This document shows positions 1 to 6,837 of a DNA stretch of 23,664 nucleotides, piece by piece. Position 1 is the stretch's first letter; each line of letters begins with the position of its first letter. Below the pieces are notes generated by a model. That model was not told the origin of the DNA, made no database searches, and worked only from the letters and a program-made list of their open reading frames with translations. This stretch comes from CAZRIP01 sp964600165. GTDB lineage: Bacteria; Elusimicrobiota; Elusimicrobia; UBA1565; UBA9628. Made by a program: the position numbers and the translations under genes. The DNA lies in the NCBI GenBank assembly GCA_964600165.1, contig CAZRIP010000059.1, forward strand, positions 1 through 23,664, in the 5' to 3' direction.

Positions 1-51
1 CGGAGAGCATGCTTCCACTATTATAGTCCATAAATCCTACATATAGCCTTT

Positions 52-84
52 GCGCGCCCGAGATGAGGCGCGCCCCTCTTTTTT
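52..84 (+). terminator. Rho-independent terminator of an upstream gene
   Basis: A perfect 7-bp stem (GCGCGCC at 52-58 with GGCGCGC at 67-73, 8-nt loop) is followed by a T-rich run, TCTTTTTT, at 77-84. It most likely ends a gene lying before the window. It sits directly against the transketolase start, so the putative transketolase -10 box (87-92) begins 2 nt after the T-run. It could also act as a leader attenuator, but no promoter is convincing in the 50 nt before it. Confidence 0.7.
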
Positions 85-86
85 CG

Positions 87-92
87 TAAAGT
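87..92 (+). promoter_or_regulatory. Putative -10 box for leaderless tkt
   Basis: TAAAGT lies 7 nt before the GTG at 100, the spacing expected when transcription begins at the start codon. No Shine-Dalgarno sequence precedes either candidate GTG and no good -35 is visible. The call rests on the same arrangement recurring upstream of several other genes in the window. Confidence 0.35.
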
Positions 93-99
93 GCGGCGC

Positions 100-2142
100 G
101 TGACGAACCTAGACGAGCTATCGATCAATACGATCCGTTTCCTGTCGGTCGACGCCGTGCAGAAGGCCAACAGCGGCCACCCCGGCTTGCCGCTCGGCGC
201 GGCGCCGATGGCCTACGTGCTGTGGACGCGCTTCCTCAAGCACGATCCCTCGGACCCCCATTGGTTCGACCGCGACCGCTTCATTCTTTCGGCCGGCCAC
301 GGCTCGATGCTGCTCTATAGCCTGCTCCACCTGACCGGCTATGCGCTGCCCATGGAGGAGCTCCAGAGGTTCCGCCAGTGGGGGAGCATGACGCCCGGCC
401 ATCCCGAGCGCGGCACTCCCGGAGTCGAGATCACGACCGGGCCGCTGGGCCAGGGCTTCGCCAACGGCGTGGGCATGGCGATGGCCGAGGCGCATCTGGC
501 CGCGCGCTACAATCGTCCGGACTTTCCGGTGATCGACCATTTCACCTACGGCCTCGTCAGCGACGGCGACCTCATGGAAGGCGTGGCGTCGGAGGCGGCC
601 TCGCTCGCCGGCGACCTCAAGCTCGGCAAGCTGATCTATCTCTACGACGACAACAGGGTCACGCTTTCCGCGGCCACCGGCTTGACCTTCACCGAGGACC
701 GCGCGCGGCGCTTCGAGGCTTACGGCTGGCATACGCAGGCGATCGAAGACGGCAACGACCTCGCGGCGATCGAGCGCGCGCTCGCCGCCGCGCGCTCGGA
801 GACGGAGCGGCCCTCGCTGATCCTCGTGCGCACGCACATCGGCTACGGCTCTCCCCAGCAGGACACCTTCGAGGCGCACGGCTCGCCGCTCGGCGAGGAG
901 GCGGTGCGAAAGACCAAGCAGAAGCTCGGCTGGCCGCTCGAGCCGCCGTTCCTCGTGCCGGGCGAGGTCTCCGCTCATTTCCAAGAGGCGCTCGATAAAG
1001 GGCGCCGGGCTCAGGCGCGCTGGAGCGAGCTCTTTTCCACCTATGAAAGGAAGCACCCTCAGCTCGCGGCCGAGCTGCGCGGCTTGATCGCCGGCGAGCT
1101 TCCCGCGGGCTGGGACGCGGACATCCCGCGGTTTCCCGCGGACGCCAAGGGCCTGGCCACGCGCGTCGCCTCCGGCAAGGTCATGGCGGCGAGCGCGCCG
1201 AGGCTTCCGTCGCTGCTCGGCGGCTCGGCCGACCTCGATCCTTCCACCCACACGGCGCTCAAGGGCGCCGGCGACCTCGGAAATCCCGCGGCCGCCGCGG
1301 GCGATCAGCAAGGCGCGGCCGGAGGCGGCTGGAGCTACGCCGGCCGCAACGTCCATTTCGGCGTGCGCGAGCACGCGATGGGCGCGATCGCCAACGGCCT
1401 CGCTGCGCACGGCGGTTTGCTGCCTTACACCGCGACCTTCCTGACGTTCTCCGATTACATGCGCCCGTCGATCCGGCTCGCCGCGCTGATGGGGCTGCGC
1501 GTCGTCTTCATCTTCACGCACGACAGCATCGGGCTCGGCGAGGACGGCCCGACGCATCAGCCCGTCGAGCATCTGGCCGCCCTGCGCGCGATCCCGAACC
1601 TGCTCGTCCTGCGCCCCGGCGACGCCAACGAGGCCGCCGAGGCTTGGCGGATCGCGATCGAGACGCGCGACCGGCCCACGGCGCTCGTGCTCTCGCGCCA
1701 GAACGTCCCGACGCTCGACCGCGCGCGACTGGCCCCGGCCGCGGGCCTGCGCCGCGGCGCCTACGTGCTGGCCGATCCTCCGTCGGGAAAACCGAGGCTC
1801 GTCTTGATCGCTAGCGGCTCCGAGCTCGGCCTGATCGTCGCCGCGCGCGAGAAGCTGGAAGCGCGGGGAATCCCGACGCGTCTCGTGTCGATGCCGAGCT
1901 GGGAGCTCTTCGACGCGCAGGACCGCGTCTACCGCGACTCCGTCCTGCCTCCGGAGATCCCGGCGCGGCTCTCGGTCGAGGCCGGCTCCACGATGGGCTG
2001 GCGCCGGTACGTCGGCGAGCGCGGCGGCGTCCTCGGCGTCGATCGCTTCGGCGCCTCGGCTCCCGGCGAGGTCGTCATGCTAGAATACGGCTTCAGCGTC
2101 GAGAACGTCTGCGAGCGAGCGCTGGCTTTGCTGGAGGCATGA
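100..2142 (+). CDS. tkt: Transketolase
   Basis: Thiamine-diphosphate enzyme of the non-oxidative pentose phosphate pathway. It moves two-carbon ketol units between sugar phosphates (for example xylulose-5-P and ribose-5-P) in the cytoplasm. Visible motifs, numbered from GTG 100: SGHPG with His26, GHGS with His67, GPLGQG (114-119), the cofactor/Mg stretch SDGD...DDN (154-185), and GVREHAMG with the expected catalytic Glu424. EDGPTHQPVEHL follows in the pyrimidine domain. At 680 residues it is close to the usual 660-670, with a small Gly/Ala-rich insert just before the GVREH motif. GTG 100 (MTNLDELS) is preferred over the in-frame GTG 91 because a -10-like box would make 100 leaderless. An in-frame stop at 64-66 excludes longer forms. 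The stop overlaps the gnd start, so it is first gene of a pentose phosphate operon. Confidence 0.97.
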   Translation: MTNLDELSINTIRFLSVDAVQKANSGHPGLPLGAAPMAYVLWTRFLKHDPSDPHWFDRDRFILSAGHGSMLLYSLLHLTGYALPMEELQRFRQWGSMTPGHPERGTPGVEITTGPLGQGFANGVGMAMAEAHLAARYNRPDFPVIDHFTYGLVSDGDLMEGVASEAASLAGDLKLGKLIYLYDDNRVTLSAATGLTFTEDRARRFEAYGWHTQAIEDGNDLAAIERALAAARSETERPSLILVRTHIGYGSPQQDTFEAHGSPLGEEAVRKTKQKLGWPLEPPFLVPGEVSAHFQEALDKGRRAQARWSELFSTYERKHPQLAAELRGLIAGELPAGWDADIPRFPADAKGLATRVASGKVMAASAPRLPSLLGGSADLDPSTHTALKGAGDLGNPAAAAGDQQGAAGGGWSYAGRNVHFGVREHAMGAIANGLAAHGGLLPYTATFLTFSDYMRPSIRLAALMGLRVVFIFTHDSIGLGEDGPTHQPVEHLAALRAIPNLLVLRPGDANEAAEAWRIAIETRDRPTALVLSRQNVPTLDRARLAPAAGLRRGAYVLADPPSGKPRLVLIASGSELGLIVAAREKLEARGIPTRLVSMPSWELFDAQDRVYRDSVLPPEIPARLSVEAGSTMGWRRYVGERGGVLGVDRFGASAPGEVVMLEYGFSVENVCERALALLEA

Positions 2143-3155
2143 TGCAGCTGGGAATGATCGGTCTCGGGCGCATGGGCGCGAACTTGGTCCGGCGCCTGGT
2201 CAAAGGCGGGCACCAATGCGTGGTCTACGACGTCGACTCTTCCGCCGCCCGCTCGCTCGCCGGCCCGGGCGTCGCCGTCGCCGCGACGCTCGCCGAGCTG
2301 GTCTCAAAGCTCTCCGCGCCGCGCGCGGTCTGGGTCATGGTGCCCGCCGGCGTCGCCGGCAAGACGATCGAGGACGTCGCCGCGCTTCTCTCTCCCGGGG
2401 ACGCCGTCATCGACGGGGGGAACAGCTACTACCGCGACGACCTCGCCCGCGCGAAGACGCTCAGGGCCAAGGGCGTCCACTTGATCGACTGCGGCACGAG
2501 CGGAGGCGTCTTCGGACTCGAGCGCGGCTACTGCCTGATGATCGGCGGGGAAGACGACGCGGTCCGCCGGCTCGATCCGATCTTCAAGAGCATGGCTCCG
2601 GGCGTCGCCGCCGCGCCGCGCACGCCGGGCCGCGACGGCGCGCCCGGCGCCGCCGAGCAGGGCTACCTGCACTGCGGCCCCAACGGCGCCGGGCATTTCG
2701 TCAAGATGGTCCACAACGGCATCGAGTACGGCCTGATGGCCGCTTACGCGGAGGGCTTGAACATCCTCAAGAACGCCGACGCCGGCCTGCGGGAGCGGGC
2801 GCGCGACGCGGAGACGACGCCGCTGCGCGACCCTGAGGCCTACCAATACCGCATCGACGTCGGCCAAGTGGCCGAGGTCTGGCGCCGGGGCAGCGTGATC
2901 TCGTCTTGGCTGCTCGACCTGACCGCTCAGGCGCTCGCCGGGGATTCCGAGCTCGGCCGGTTCACGGGCCGCGTCTCCGACTCCGGCGAGGGGCGCTGGA
3001 CGACGATGGCCGCCGTCGACGAGGGCGTGCCCGCGCCGGTCATCAGCGCCGCGCTCTTCGGCCGCTTCGAGTCCCAGGGCGAGGCCGACTACGCCGACCG
3101 CGTCCTTTCCGCGATGCGCAAGCAGTTCGGCGGGCACGAGGAAAAAAAGAAGTGA
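2142..3155 (+). CDS. gnd: 6-phosphogluconate dehydrogenase, short decarboxylating form
   Basis: Oxidatively decarboxylates 6-phosphogluconate to ribulose-5-phosphate, giving NAD(P)H and CO2. Rossmann motif GLGRMG at 7-12, then DGGNSYYRDD (about 91-100), GTSGGVFGLERG (from 118) and HCGPNGAGHFVKMVHNGIEYG (177-197), which carries the expected catalytic Lys188, Asn192 and Glu195. The length of 337 residues fits the short bacterial family (about 300-340) rather than the 470-residue Gnd; short forms often prefer NAD, which I cannot tell from sequence alone. Two ATGs are adjacent (2139 and 2142). GGAGG at 2133-2137 is 4 nt from the second but only 1 nt from the first, so 2142 is chosen. It overlaps the tkt stop by one base and runs into zwf through a GTGA overlap, implying translational coupling. 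Confidence 0.95.
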   Translation: MQLGMIGLGRMGANLVRRLVKGGHQCVVYDVDSSAARSLAGPGVAVAATLAELVSKLSAPRAVWVMVPAGVAGKTIEDVAALLSPGDAVIDGGNSYYRDDLARAKTLRAKGVHLIDCGTSGGVFGLERGYCLMIGGEDDAVRRLDPIFKSMAPGVAAAPRTPGRDGAPGAAEQGYLHCGPNGAGHFVKMVHNGIEYGLMAAYAEGLNILKNADAGLRERARDAETTPLRDPEAYQYRIDVGQVAEVWRRGSVISSWLLDLTAQALAGDSELGRFTGRVSDSGEGRWTTMAAVDEGVPAPVISAALFGRFESQGEADYADRVLSAMRKQFGGHEEKKK

Positions 3156-4540
3156 CCCAGTCCGACGCCCTCGTCCTCTTCGGCGCGACTGGCGACCTCG
3201 CCCACAAGAAGATCTTCCCTTCGCTCTACGCGATGGTCGCCCGCGGCGTCTTGAAGGTCCCGATCGTCGGCGTCGGCTTTTCGGGCTGGGATCTCGAGCG
3301 CCTGCGCGCGCGCGCCAAGGACGGCATCGGGCGCGCCGGAAAGGCCGACCCCAAGGTCCTGAGGCGGCTCTTCTCGCTCTTGCGCTACGTCGACGGCGAC
3401 TACAAGGACCCCGGCACGTTTCAAAGGATCAAGGCGGCGCTCGGCCCGGCGCGCCATCCCGCGTTCTATCTCGCCATCCCGCCCGCGTTCTTCGCGGCCA
3501 TCATCAAGGACCTCGGCGCCGCGAATCTCTCCGGCGGCGCGCGCGTCATCGTGGAGAAGCCCTTCGGCCGAGATCTCGCCTCGGCGCGGGAGCTCAACCG
3601 CGCCGCGCACGCCGTTTTCCCGGAATCCTCGATCTTCCGCATCGACCATTTCCTCGGCAAGGAGGCCATCGAGAACATCCTCTACTTCCGCTTCGCCAAC
3701 TCGTTCCTCGAGCCGATCTGGAACCGCGACCACGTGGCGAGCGTGCAGATCACGATGTCGGAGGATTTCGGCGTGGAAGGGCGCGGCAAGTTCTACGACG
3801 GCGTCGGCTGCCTGCGCGACGTGATCGAGAATCATCTCTTCCAGATGGTCGCGCTGCTGGCGATGGAGCCGCCGGCGGGGAAAGGCTTCGAGGCGCAGCG
3901 CGCCGAGAAGGCCAAGGTGTTCGAGGCCATGCGCCCTTTGAAGCCGCGAGACGTGGTGCGAGGCCAGTACGCCGGCTACCGCAAGGAAAAGAACGTCGCG
4001 CGCGGCTCCGACACGGAGACGTTCTGCGCGCTGCGCCTTTTCATCGACTCCTGGCGCTGGGCCGGCGTGCCGTGGTACCTGCGCTCCGGCAAGCATTTGG
4101 CCAACGAGGCGGCGGAGGTCGTCGTCCAGCTCAAGGCGCCGCCGCAGGCGCTGTTCGCGGACTCGGCGCCGGGAGCCGGGCGCGCCAATTACCTGCGCTT
4201 TCGCGTCTCTCCCTGCCCCGCCATCGCGCTCGCCGCGCGCGTCAAGCGCCCCGGCGAGGATTTCATCGGCGAGCAGAAGGAGCTCTATCTTCTCGACGCG
4301 CACGCCGACGAGCAGGCGCCCTACGAGCGGCTGCTGGGCGACGCGCTCGCCGGCAACGGGGCGCTTTTTACCCGCGAGGACGCCGTCGAGGCCGCCTGGG
4401 CCGTCGTCGATCCCGTCTTGAGAAAGCATCGCCGGGCCGCCCTTTACAAGCGCGGGACTTGGGGGCCGAAGGAAGCCGACGCCTTGATCGCGGCCGACGG
4501 CGGCTGGCGCGACCCCGTCGTCAAGAAGACGGCGCGCTGA
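3152..4540 (+). CDS. zwf: Glucose-6-phosphate 1-dehydrogenase
   Basis: First step of the oxidative pentose phosphate pathway: glucose-6-phosphate plus NAD(P)+ gives 6-phosphogluconolactone. The N-terminal nucleotide-binding motif is GATGDLA (11-17). The family signature RIDHFLGKE is at 163-171, and FYDGVGCLRDVIENHL carries the expected catalytic His228. 462 residues is slightly short of the usual 480-500. The frame stays open upstream as an antisense-like extension inside gnd, but GTG 3152 gives the family-typical start (TQSDALVLFGATGDL), has GAGG about 10 nt upstream, and overlaps the gnd stop as GTGA. No 6-phosphogluconolactonase gene is present in this window. The stop codon lies in a hairpin shared with the convergent small gene. 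Confidence 0.95.
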   Translation: MTQSDALVLFGATGDLAHKKIFPSLYAMVARGVLKVPIVGVGFSGWDLERLRARAKDGIGRAGKADPKVLRRLFSLLRYVDGDYKDPGTFQRIKAALGPARHPAFYLAIPPAFFAAIIKDLGAANLSGGARVIVEKPFGRDLASARELNRAAHAVFPESSIFRIDHFLGKEAIENILYFRFANSFLEPIWNRDHVASVQITMSEDFGVEGRGKFYDGVGCLRDVIENHLFQMVALLAMEPPAGKGFEAQRAEKAKVFEAMRPLKPRDVVRGQYAGYRKEKNVARGSDTETFCALRLFIDSWRWAGVPWYLRSGKHLANEAAEVVVQLKAPPQALFADSAPGAGRANYLRFRVSPCPAIALAARVKRPGEDFIGEQKELYLLDAHADEQAPYERLLGDALAGNGALFTREDAVEAAWAVVDPVLRKHRRAALYKRGTWGPKEADALIAADGGWRDPVVKKTAR

Positions 4541-4552
4541 GAACGCTCAGCG
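4535..4552. terminator. Bidirectional hairpin spanning convergent stop codons
   Basis: CGCTGAG (4535-4541) and CTCAGCG (4546-4552) form a perfect 7-bp stem with a 4-nt AACG loop. The zwf stop TGA (4538-4540) is in the left arm and the opposing gene's stop (4547-4549) is in the right arm. There is no T-run on either side, so termination strength is uncertain. Confidence 0.45.
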
Positions 4553-4948
4553 TCCGGGGTGCGTCGCGAGCAGGTCGAGCACGGCGCGGCGCTCCTCGTC
4601 GATCTCCGACGGCGTCCGGAAGCCCAGCGCGCGAAAGACCGCGGTCTGCGGCGCGCGGCCGACGAGGGCGTGGCGCAGCAGGAACGCGCCGATCGCGGCC
4701 GTCCCGATCAGGAAGCGGCGGTCGACGAGCCGGGACATGAGCAGCGTCGCGAGCACGGCGAGCCCGCCATGCGCCTCGACGGCGCGCTCCACGTCCCACT
4801 CCGCGTCGAGCTCGTCGAGCCGGCGGCGCAGGCCCTCGGGCGAGCGGCGCCGGTAGTCGTCGAGCCTGCGAACGGCCTTGCGATGGATCCGCGCGTTGAT
4901 CGAGGGACGGGTGTGCTCCTCGACGCGCGTCGCTGTTTTGGCAAACAT
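4547..4948 (-). CDS. Small membrane protein resembling DUF2892/YgaP-like proteins
   Basis: A 133-residue protein of no assigned function. An Arg/Glu-rich helical N-terminal half (about 1-58, including DELDAEWDVERAVEAHGG) precedes a hydrophobic segment (about 60-95, in two short stretches around LAVLATLLM and GTAAIGAFLLRHAL). A conserved-looking tail, VFRALGFRTPSEIDEERRAVL, follows. This order (WDVER motif, membrane hairpin, LG-R-T-EID-ER tail) resembles small DUF2892/YgaP-type membrane proteins of environmental bacteria, from memory rather than a search. A good ribosome site (AGGTG, 7 nt before ATG 4948) fixes the start. It is transcribed convergently to zwf and nearly abuts it. The reading frame continues open on this strand under the next gene, but that part is a shadow. 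Confidence 0.75.
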   Translation of the reverse strand: MFAKTATRVEEHTRPSINARIHRKAVRRLDDYRRRSPEGLRRRLDELDAEWDVERAVEAHGGLAVLATLLMSRLVDRRFLIGTAAIGAFLLRHALVGRAPQTAVFRALGFRTPSEIDEERRAVLDLLATHPGR

Positions 4949-4968
4949 GTCGCATCACCTCTCTCTTG

Positions 4969-4974
4969 ATTGTA
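4969..4974 (-). promoter_or_regulatory. Putative -10 box of the small membrane protein gene
   Basis: On the minus strand the sequence TACAAT lies 20 nt before the ATG at 4948, with the Shine-Dalgarno sequence in between. No recognisable -35 is present at 16-18 nt spacing, so this is tentative. Confidence 0.25.
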
Positions 4975-5087
4975 CGGCGCCGGGGTTGAGGCCGCGTGAC
5001 TTTTGGTGCCAGAGATGTAGACTTTGAACGGGGACGTTTTATAGGATTCGACTGACGGGCCAATTTCATTATCGCGAGGAGACTTCG

Positions 5088-6764
5088 ATGAGCGGGATCG
5101 CCGAGAATCTGGGCATGGTCGGGCTGGACGCGGAGACGCGCAAGATGGTGTTGGACACCATCCGCGAGTACGGCAAGCGCCGGCTCAAGCACGCGGATCT
5201 CATCAAGCTCGACGACCACAACACCTACCCGACGGAGATCATGAAGGACCTCTACGATCCCGAGAAGGTCGCGATCAACCTCATGATGATCCCCGAGAAG
5301 TACGGCGGCCTCGGCGGCAACTCCTACGATATCTATCGCGCCTGCGAGGTGATCTCGCGCTTCGACCTCGGCCTCTGCACGAACGTGTTCGCCACTTTTC
5401 TGGGGCTTGATCCGATCTTCGTCGGCGGCACCGACGCCCAGAAGGAGAAGTGGATCAAGTTCGTCGTCGAGAAGCAGTGCCTGGTCGCCTACGGCGCCAC
5501 CGAGCCAGGCGCCGGCTCCGACCTCCTCCATCTCAAGACCCGCGCCGAGCGCGTGATGGAGGGAGACAAGATCGTCGGCTACAAGCTCAACGGCTCGAAG
5601 ATGTGGATCACGAACGGGGGCACCGCCGGCCTTTATACGATCCTCGCGCGCGCTCCGAAGGGCGTCTCGTGGTTCGTCGTCGAGGCGGGCACGAAGGGCC
5701 TCTCCGCCGACAAGCACGAGGACAAGCACGGCATCCGCCTTTCCGACACGACGCCCGTCAACCTTCAAGACGTCTACGTCCCCGCCAATCAGCTGATCGG
5801 CGAGGTCGAGGGCAAGGGCCTGCGCCAGGCGCAGGCGGTCTTCGGATATACAAGGCTGTTGGTCGCCGCCATGGCTCTCGGCGTCGGAGAAGAAGCCCTC
5901 GAGCACGCGGTCCGCTACTCCCAGCAGCGCCTGGTCGGCGGCAACCCGCTTTCGACCAAGCAGGGCTTCACGCACAAGCTGATCGTCCCCGTTTACGCGC
6001 GGCTCGAGGCCTGCCGCGCGTTCATCGAGGAGATCGCGAAGACGATCGACGGCGGCGCCGAGGGGCTGCAGACCGAGGGCGCCATCGCCAAACGCCTCTG
6101 CTCCGAGACCGCGGACCAGGCCGCCAACAACGCCATCCAGGCTTTCGGCGGCAACGGCTACGTCCGCGAGTTCCCGGTCGAGAAGCTCAAGCGCGACGTC
6201 AAGATCACCTGCATCTATGAAGGCACCAGCGAGATCCTCGAGCTGACGACCTTCCGCGAGCGCTGGCAGGCGAACATCAACGCGGACGGCAAGTACTACG
6301 ACAAGATCGCCGACGAAATGGACGCGCTGCACGCCAAGGGCCCGGACGTCGGCGCCTGGGCAGCGGCCGTCGCCGCGCGCGCGCTTTCGCGCGTGCTCAA
6401 GGCCTGCTACGACCAGAAGCTGACGTCGAACCAGATCGCCCACATGAAGCTCGGCGAGCTGATGGGCTACGTCGAGGTCGCGGCCTCGTTCTGCCGCGCC
6501 GCGGCCAAGGATGAGCTCTCCGAGGGGGTCCAGTTCGATAAGGAAGCCTGGCGCGCGATGAGCCGGATCAACGCGGCCTACGCGGCCTCCTGGGTGGCCA
6601 GCGAGGGCCTGCGCCTCGTGGCAGGCTCCTCCGAGACCGAGACTCTCGGCTTGGTCGACGAGCTCAACCTCAAAGCCGTCGCCAAGGCCCAGAAAGGCAC
6701 GATCGCCGACCAGGACCTCGTCGCAAAGAAGCTGGTCGAGACGTTCAAGGCCGACGCGGTCTAG
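5088..6764 (+). CDS. Acyl-CoA dehydrogenase family protein
   Basis: FAD-dependent dehydrogenase that would introduce a trans-2 double bond into an acyl-CoA, passing electrons to ETF; the exact substrate cannot be read from the sequence. Visible are the FAD-contact motif AYGATEPGAGSD (134-145), KMWITNGGTA (171-180), QAFGGNGYVREFPVEKLKRDVKI (351-373) and IYEGTSEI with Glu378 in the usual catalytic-base position. At 558 residues it carries about 160 residues beyond the standard ~390-residue core, forming an Ala-rich helical C-terminal extension as in longer family members. GAGGAG at 5076-5081, 6 nt before the ATG, supports the start. It appears monocistronic and is followed by a strong terminator; no ETF, thiolase or enoyl-CoA hydratase genes are adjacent. 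Confidence 0.93.
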   Translation: MSGIAENLGMVGLDAETRKMVLDTIREYGKRRLKHADLIKLDDHNTYPTEIMKDLYDPEKVAINLMMIPEKYGGLGGNSYDIYRACEVISRFDLGLCTNVFATFLGLDPIFVGGTDAQKEKWIKFVVEKQCLVAYGATEPGAGSDLLHLKTRAERVMEGDKIVGYKLNGSKMWITNGGTAGLYTILARAPKGVSWFVVEAGTKGLSADKHEDKHGIRLSDTTPVNLQDVYVPANQLIGEVEGKGLRQAQAVFGYTRLLVAAMALGVGEEALEHAVRYSQQRLVGGNPLSTKQGFTHKLIVPVYARLEACRAFIEEIAKTIDGGAEGLQTEGAIAKRLCSETADQAANNAIQAFGGNGYVREFPVEKLKRDVKITCIYEGTSEILELTTFRERWQANINADGKYYDKIADEMDALHAKGPDVGAWAAAVAARALSRVLKACYDQKLTSNQIAHMKLGELMGYVEVAASFCRAAAKDELSEGVQFDKEAWRAMSRINAAYAASWVASEGLRLVAGSSETETLGLVDELNLKAVAKAQKGTIADQDLVAKKLVETFKADAV

Positions 6765-6786
6765 CCTTCCCTAATAGGAGCGGGAC

Positions 6787-6820
6787 CGGGGCCGCTCCCT
6801 GCGGGGGGCGGCCCCGATTT
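6787..6820 (+). terminator. Strong hairpin terminator after acyl-CoA dehydrogenase
   Basis: CGGGGCCGC (6787-6795) pairs perfectly with GCGGCCCCG (6808-6816). The stem extends inward by a wobble pair and three C-G pairs, leaving a TGCG loop. Only ATTT follows, so the U-tract is short. It separates the acyl-CoA dehydrogenase gene from the autotransporter gene. Confidence 0.75.
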
Positions 6821-6822
6821 GC

Positions 6823-6828
6823 TAGGAT
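6823..6828 (+). promoter_or_regulatory. Putative extended -10 box of the autotransporter gene
   Basis: TGC-TAGGAT ends 9 nt before the GTG at 6838, predicting a 5' leader of only a few nucleotides. The same bases include AGGA, which could instead serve as a weak ribosome site at about 10 nt spacing. The two readings cannot be separated by eye. Confidence 0.35.
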
Positions 6829-6837
6829 CACTGCCTC

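Noticed and set aside
118..1572. Long open frame on the minus strand opposite transketolase (484 codons)
   Set aside because: It is antisense to a clearly conserved enzyme and is Arg/Ala/Gly-rich, as expected of a shadow frame in high-GC DNA.
2906..3151. Upstream extension of zwf inside gnd
   Set aside because: The extra 82 codons are Arg-rich and out of frame with gnd, while the GTG at 3152 gives the usual N terminus.
5024..5045. TTGAAC and TATAGG upstream of the acyl-CoA dehydrogenase gene as a promoter
   Set aside because: The spacer is only 10 nt, too short for sigma-70. TATAGG may still be a -10 on its own, but support is weak.
4521..6443. Extension of the small minus-strand gene upstream under the acyl-CoA dehydrogenase gene
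   Set aside because: The ATG at 4948 has a good ribosome site and the upstream frame is antisense to a conserved enzyme.
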